A stretch of 18,699 nt of DNA from contig JAZQIV010000016.1 in assembly GCA_045541305.1 (NCBI GenBank), forward strand, positions 1-18,699. Reading direction: 5' to 3'. This document shows positions 14,059-18,699 of this stretch, piece by piece (position 1 is the first letter of the stretch; every line of letters starts with the position of its first letter). The DNA comes from RGIG3009 sp045541305 (GTDB lineage: Bacteria > Bacillota > Clostridia > Oscillospirales > Acutalibacteraceae). The translations under genes and the position numbers were made by a program. The notes under the pieces are model-generated. The model was given only the letters and a program-made list of their open reading frames with translations, had not been told where the DNA came from and made no database searches.

Positions 14059-14208
14059 TCCGCAAACGGGAACTCGGTTGGAGGTTTGGCGATGATGAGG
14101 CGCGCAAATTCGTGTCATTGCCTATTCGCCAAGTTCTTGAGCGAATTTCAAGTGAATTTACAGCAAGATAATTACAGAAAATAATCAAAAAAGAGAGGAG
14201 TGAGATGA
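14059..14208 (+). other. Intergenic region with a coding-like remnant before uvrB
   Basis: This 150-base gap has no clear terminator and no convincing sigma-A promoter; GATAAT at 14167-14172 is the best -10 candidate but lacks a -35. In the frame of 14061 it reads protein-like up to TAA at 14169-14171, with RKRELGWRFGDDEARKF and SLPIRQVLERISSEF, but there is no start codon or ribosome binding site of its own. It may be the tail of a decayed gene. I found no GAAC-N4-GTTC SOS box here. Confidence 0.35.
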
Positions 14209-16173
14209 GTGCCGGATACGTTTATTTTACATGCACCGTATCAGCCGACCGGTGATCAGCCGCAGGCGATCGATAAGTTGTCGCAGGGTGTTTTGGGCGG
14301 CAAAAAAGAGCAGGTACTGCTCGGTGTTACCGGTTCCGGTAAAACCTTTACCATGGCGAACGTGATCGCCAACGTGAACAAGCCGACACTCGTTCTCGCT
14401 CATAACAAAACCCTCGCCGCACAGCTGTGCAGCGAGTTCAAAGAATTCTTCCCCGAAAATGCGGTGGAATATTTTGTTTCCTATTACGATTACTATCAGC
14501 CGGAGGCGTATATTCCCTCCACGGATACGTATATTGAAAAAGATTCCGCGATCAACGACGAGATCGATAAACTGCGCCATTCGGCAACCTGCGCGTTGTC
14601 GGAACGGCGGGACGTTATCATTGTGGCGAGCGTGTCCTGCATTTACAGTTTGGGCAGCCCGATCGATTACCGCAACATGATTATTTCGCTCAGACCCGGT
14701 ATGGTGAAAAAGCGCGATGATCTGCTTTTAAAGTTGGTGGATCTGCAATACGAGCGCAACGACATTAACTTTGTGCGTAATAAGTTCCGTGTACGCGGTG
14801 ACGTGGTGGAGATTTTCCCCGCGTATTCGCACGATTCGGTGATCCGCGTGGAATTCTTTGGGGATGAGATCGACCGCATCAGCGAGATCAATCCGCTTAC
14901 CGGGGAACTGAAAGGGCAACTGGGACACATTGGGATTTACCCCGCCTCGCATTATATTGTGCCGCCGGATAAAATGGAAGTGGCGATTGCGGAGATCGAG
15001 CGCGAGCTGGACGAGCGTTTGACGGAATTTAAAGCGGAAAACAAATTGCTGGAAGCACAGCGATTGTTGCAACGCACACGGTATGATATTGAGATGCTGC
15101 GCGAGATCGGTATGTGCAAAGGCATTGAAAACTATTCGCGCATTTTATCGGGACGAGCACCCGGTTCGCAACCGTTTACACTGCTTGACTATTTCCCCGA
15201 CGATTTTTTGTTGTTTGTGGACGAATCGCATGTAACATTGCCGCAGGTGCGCGGTATGTTCGGCGGTGACCGCGCCCGCAAGACCAGTTTGGTGGAATAC
15301 GGATTTCGGTTGCCGAGTGCCTACGACAACCGTCCGCTGAATTTTGACGAGTTTTACGATCATATTAACCAGGCGATCTTCGTGAGTGCCACGCCCGGTG
15401 AGCTGGAACGCAACCGCGGCGGTGTGCCGGTGGAACAGGTCATCCGTCCCACCGGATTGGTGGATCCCGAAGTGACGGTAAAACCGGTGGACGGGCAGAT
15501 CGACGATCTGTTGGACGAAATCCGCCTGCGCACCGAGCGTTCCGAGCGTGTGCTGGTGACAACGCTTACCAAAAAGATGGCGGAAGACTTGACCGCGTAT
15601 TTGGAAAACGTGGGCGTGCGGGTGCGGTATATGCACCACGACATTGATACTATGGAGCGCATGGAGATCATCCGTGATCTGCGATTGGGCGAATTTGACG
15701 TGTTGGTGGGCATTAACCTGCTGCGGGAAGGCTTGGATATTCCCGAGGTATCGCTGGTGGCGATTTTGGATGCGGATAAAGAGGGTTTTTTGCGATCGGA
15801 TACGTCGCTGATTCAGACCATCGGCCGTGCTGCGCGTAACGCGAACGGGCAGGTTATCATGTATGCCGATGCGGTGACGCCCTCCATGGAACGTGCCATC
15901 ACCGAAACCAACCGCCGTCGTGAGATTCAGATGCGGTACAATGCGGAGCACGGCATCACACCGCGTACCATCACCAAAAACGTGCAGGATATTTTGCAGA
16001 TCACGCCGAAAGCGGATGCGGCGCGCAACGAGCACGGTCGCAAGCTGACACGGCAGGAGCGCGAACAGCGTATTGAGCAATTGACGCGTGAGATGCGGCA
16101 TGCCGCCAAGCTGTTGGAATTCGAGCACGCCGCTTGGCTGCGTGATGAGATTGAAAAGCTGAAAAAACAGTAA
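14209..16173 (+). CDS. uvrB: Excinuclease ABC subunit B
   Basis: A 654-residue UvrB, the damage-verifying helicase of nucleotide excision repair. Visible are Walker A GVTGSGKT (39-46), the beta-hairpin region VSYYDYYQPEAYIPSTDTYIEKD, the DESH box in FVDESHVTLPQV, the FVSATPGELE motif, LLREGLDIPEVSLVAILDADK and QTIGRAARN of the helicase C domain, and the UVR domain at the end (LLEFEHAAWLRDEIEKL), which binds UvrC. The start is GTG 14209 with AAGAGAGGAG eight bases upstream. The ATG at 14205 is in another frame and would give only a short product. The stop is 13 bases before uvrA, so the pair is co-transcribed. Confidence 0.97.
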   Translation: MPDTFILHAPYQPTGDQPQAIDKLSQGVLGGKKEQVLLGVTGSGKTFTMANVIANVNKPTLVLAHNKTLAAQLCSEFKEFFPENAVEYFVSYYDYYQPEAYIPSTDTYIEKDSAINDEIDKLRHSATCALSERRDVIIVASVSCIYSLGSPIDYRNMIISLRPGMVKKRDDLLLKLVDLQYERNDINFVRNKFRVRGDVVEIFPAYSHDSVIRVEFFGDEIDRISEINPLTGELKGQLGHIGIYPASHYIVPPDKMEVAIAEIERELDERLTEFKAENKLLEAQRLLQRTRYDIEMLREIGMCKGIENYSRILSGRAPGSQPFTLLDYFPDDFLLFVDESHVTLPQVRGMFGGDRARKTSLVEYGFRLPSAYDNRPLNFDEFYDHINQAIFVSATPGELERNRGGVPVEQVIRPTGLVDPEVTVKPVDGQIDDLLDEIRLRTERSERVLVTTLTKKMAEDLTAYLENVGVRVRYMHHDIDTMERMEIIRDLRLGEFDVLVGINLLREGLDIPEVSLVAILDADKEGFLRSDTSLIQTIGRAARNANGQVIMYADAVTPSMERAITETNRRREIQMRYNAEHGITPRTITKNVQDILQITPKADAARNEHGRKLTRQEREQRIEQLTREMRHAAKLLEFEHAAWLRDEIEKLKKQ

Positions 16174-16186
16174 AGAGGGAACCGAT

Positions 16187-18687
16187 ATGTTGGACAAGCT
16201 GGTCGTCAAGGGCGCCCGCGAACACAACTTAAAAGACGTCGACGTGACCATTCCGCGTGACAAACTGGTGGTATTTACCGGGTTATCGGGATCGGGCAAA
16301 TCGTCGTTGGCGTTTGATACGATTTATGCCGAGGGGCAGCGGCGATATATGGAAAGCTTATCGTCGTATGCGCGGATGTTTTTGGGACAGATGGAAAAGC
16401 CGGACGTGGATTCCATTGACGGATTATCCCCGGCGATCTCCATTGACCAAAAAACCACGTCGCAGAACCCGCGGTCAACGGTGGGTACTGTGACCGAAAT
16501 TTACGATTATCTGCGCTTGCTATACGCACGCATCGGCGTGCCGCACTGCCCCGAGTGCGGGCGTGAGATTCGCCAGCAGACGGTGGATGAGATCGTGGAC
16601 CGCTTGATGGAACTGGGCGAGGGGACGCGGCTGCAGCTGCTGGCCCCCATTGCGCGCGGCAAAAAAGGGGAATATCAAAAAGAATTTGACAAAGCGCGCA
16701 AAGCGGGATACGTGCGGGTGCGCGTGGACGGCGAAATCTACGATCTGGCGGATGAGATCAAGCCGGAAAAGAACAAAAAACACACGATCGAGATCGTGGT
16801 GGACCGTTTGGTGGTGAATGCCGAGGTGCGGGGACGCATGGCGGATTCCATCGAAACTGCCACGGCATTGTCGGACGGGCTGTTGTGCGTGAATATTCCC
16901 GGCGGGGAGGATTTGCTGTTTTCGCTGAACTATGCTTGCCCCGAGCACGGGTTCAGCATGGAAGAAATGAAGCCCCGTATGTTCTCGTTTAACAATCCGT
17001 TCGGTGCGTGCCCGAAATGTACGGGCATCGGTATTTTTATGTCGATCGACCCGCAGCTGGTAATAAACGATCCGAAGTTATCCATCCGCGAGGGTGCGAT
17101 CACGGCCAGCGGTTGGGGGTACAACGATATCGGGACCATTGCGCAGATGTATTACGACGGTTTGGCGGCGCATTACGGCTTTTCGGTGGACACGCCGTAT
17201 GAGGAACTGCCGAAGAACATTCAAGACCTGTTGCTATATGGTAACAATGGCGAGAAGATCCGCATGGTGCGCAAAACCGGTTACGGTACGGGCGAATATT
17301 TCACCTCGTTCGAGGGGATTGTGAACAACCTGGATCGGCGGCACCGTGAAACCAACAGCGACTGGGTGCGCAACGAAATCGAGGGGTATATGAGTAAGGT
17401 GCCCTGCCCCGATTGTCACGGCAAGCGATTAAAACCAGAAAGTCTGGCTGTCACGGTGGGCGGTGTGAATATCGCTGATCTGTGTGATAAATCCGTGACC
17501 GAGATACTGGGTTTCATGGAAGAGCTGTACGCCTCGTTATCCGAACGGGAGCACCTGATCGCCGATCGGATTTTGAAAGAGATTCGCGAGCGGCTGGGTT
17601 TCCTCAACAGCGTGGGCTTGGAATATCTTACCTTGTCGCGGTCGGCGGGGACGCTTTCGGGCGGTGAGGGCCAGCGCATTCGTTTGGCAACCCAGATCGG
17701 TTCGTCGCTGATGGGTGTGTTGTATATTTTGGATGAGCCGAGTATCGGCCTGCACCAACGAGATAACCAAAAATTGCTGGAAACGTTGCGCCGCTTGCGT
17801 GACGTGGGCAACACACTGATTGTGGTGGAGCACGACGAGGATACCATGCGCGCAGCGGATTGGATCGTGGATATCGGTCCGGGCGCGGGCGTGCACGGCG
17901 GCGAGGTGGTTTGCTCGGGCACACCCGAAGAGGTGTGTGCGTGCGAACAGTCGATCACCGGTCAGTATCTCAGCGGCAAACGCCGTATTCCGGTTCCCGA
18001 AAAACGGCGGGCGGGTAACGGCAAGGAATTGCGTGTGATCGGTGCTGCCGAAAATAATTTGAAAAGCATTGACGTTTCGTTCAAATTGGGCGCGTTTAAC
18101 TGTGTGACCGGTGTGTCGGGCTCGGGCAAATCGTCGCTTGTGAACGAGATTTTGTACAAAAAGTTGGCCAAGGAGCTCAATCGGGCACACACGCGGGCAG
18201 GGAAACACGTGCGCATGGAAGGAATCGAGCACCTGGACAAGGTGATCGATATCGATCAAGCGCCGATCGGGCGCACGCCGCGCTCCAATCCCGCTACGTA
18301 CACCGGTGTGTTCAACGATATCCGCGAATTGTACGCTTCCACTACGGATGCAAAAATGCGCGGGTATTCGGCGGGTCGGTTCTCCTTTAACGTGAAGGGC
18401 GGCCGCTGTGAAGCTTGCCAGGGCGACGGTATTTTGAAGATCGAAATGCATTTCTTGCCGGATATTTACGTGCCATGCGAGGTGTGCCACGGGCAGCGGT
18501 ACAACCGCGAAACGCTGGAGGTACGCTACAAAGGCAAAAATATCTACGACATTCTGGAGATGACAGTGGAGGAATCGCTGTCGTTCTTTGCAGATCTTCC
18601 CCGTATCAAGCGCAAACTGCAGACACTGTATGACGTGGGGCTGAGCTATATCAAGCTCGGGCAACCGGCCACCACCCTTTCGGGCGG
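16187..18687 (+). CDS. uvrA: Excinuclease ABC subunit A (3' end missing)
   Basis: The first 833 codons of UvrA, the damage-recognition ATPase of nucleotide excision repair (usual length about 940). Walker A1 is GLSGSGKSS (32-40), followed by the typical AFDTIYAEGQRRYMESLSSYARMFLGQM. A zinc module begins with CPECG, with later Cys/His pairs CPEHG and CPKC. The first ABC signature is LSGGEGQ (490-496), where most UvrA have LSGGEAQ, followed by YILDEPSIGLHQRD. Walker A2 is GVSGSGKS (642-649), and the C-terminal zinc finger starts at C741-C744 with CEVC further on. ATG 16187 follows AAAGAGGGA. The frame is unbroken to the second signature LSGG, where the expected EAQR is replaced by adapter-like sequence. 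Confidence 0.97.
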
Positions 18688-18699
18688 AAGTCGGATCGT
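18688..18699. other. Probable MGI/BGI sequencing adapter at the window end
   Basis: The last 12 bases, AAGTCGGATCGT, equal the first 12 bases of the MGI/BGISEQ reverse-read adapter as I remember it. The uvrA protein match stops exactly here: LSGG should be followed by EAQR but reads SRI. This is best treated as contamination at a contig end and not as genomic sequence. Confidence 0.88.

Noticed and set aside
14205..14207. ATG at 14205 as the uvrB start
   Set aside because: It is in a different frame from UvrB. GTG 14209 is in frame, gives the expected N-terminus and has correct spacing from the ribosome binding site.
14059..14208. SOS (LexA) box upstream of uvrB
   Set aside because: GAAC occurs near 14070, but the matching GTTC at the right spacing is missing, so I do not call a LexA site.
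15145..18664. Long minus-strand frames of 375 and 384 codons inside uvrB and uvrA
   Set aside because: Both are shadows of strongly conserved coding sequence on the plus strand and lack ribosome binding sites or recognisable motifs.
1..18699. Mobile element, CRISPR array, tRNA or rRNA genes
   Set aside because: I found no transposase, integrase or phage motif, no regularly spaced repeats and no tRNA- or rRNA-like segment anywhere in the window.

Overview
This window looks like a bacterial chromosome segment from a Gram-positive Clostridia-type Firmicute, most likely an uncultured gut or environmental lineage. The evidence is the nusA-ylxR-ylxQ-infB-rbfA-nrnA-truB order, AGGAGG-type ribosome binding sites at almost every gene, a two-gene minimal SUF (SufB/SufC) system, a ydbS-ydbT membrane pair and an adjacent uvrB-uvrA pair. 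The last 12 bases match the start of an MGI/BGI sequencing adapter as I remember it, so the right edge is probably a contig end from short-read assembly.

Layout. (1) Positions 1-8863, plus strand: a tight translation and RNA operon. It holds the end of nusA, ylxR, ylxQ (L7Ae family), infB, rbfA, nrnA and truB, joined by short overlaps or gaps. A single-pass membrane protein and a 793-residue cytoplasmic (alpha/alpha)6 glycosidase-like protein, both of unknown role, follow. A near-perfect bidirectional terminator closes the unit at 8863-8895. (2) Positions 8901-10555, minus strand: sufC then sufB, a compact Fe-S cluster assembly scaffold. (3) Positions 10556-10816: a divergent intergenic region with a promoter in each direction and a terminator-like hairpin between them. 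(4) Positions 10817-14058, plus strand: a visibly more AT-rich block with an orphan cysteine-rich protein, a small Sm-like protein with an optional membrane anchor, and the ydbS/ydbT bacterial-PH-domain pair. (5) Positions 14209 to the end: uvrB and the 5' 88 percent or so of uvrA, for nucleotide excision repair.

The strangest feature is an in-frame TAG at 2320-2322 in infB. It falls exactly on the conserved lysine position of the G5 (SAK) motif of the IF2 GTPase domain, and coding continues uninterrupted on both sides. IF2 is essential, so this is an assembly or sequencing error, a strain-level null allele, an unusual split or re-initiated IF2, or a recoded or suppressed amber codon. None of the 16 genes whose stop codon is visible ends in TAG (10 TAA, 6 TGA). 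That leaves recoding open, but no other interior TAG breaks a gene in the window, so an error or isolated mutation is the simplest reading. I see no RNA genes, CRISPR array, insertion sequence or phage genes.
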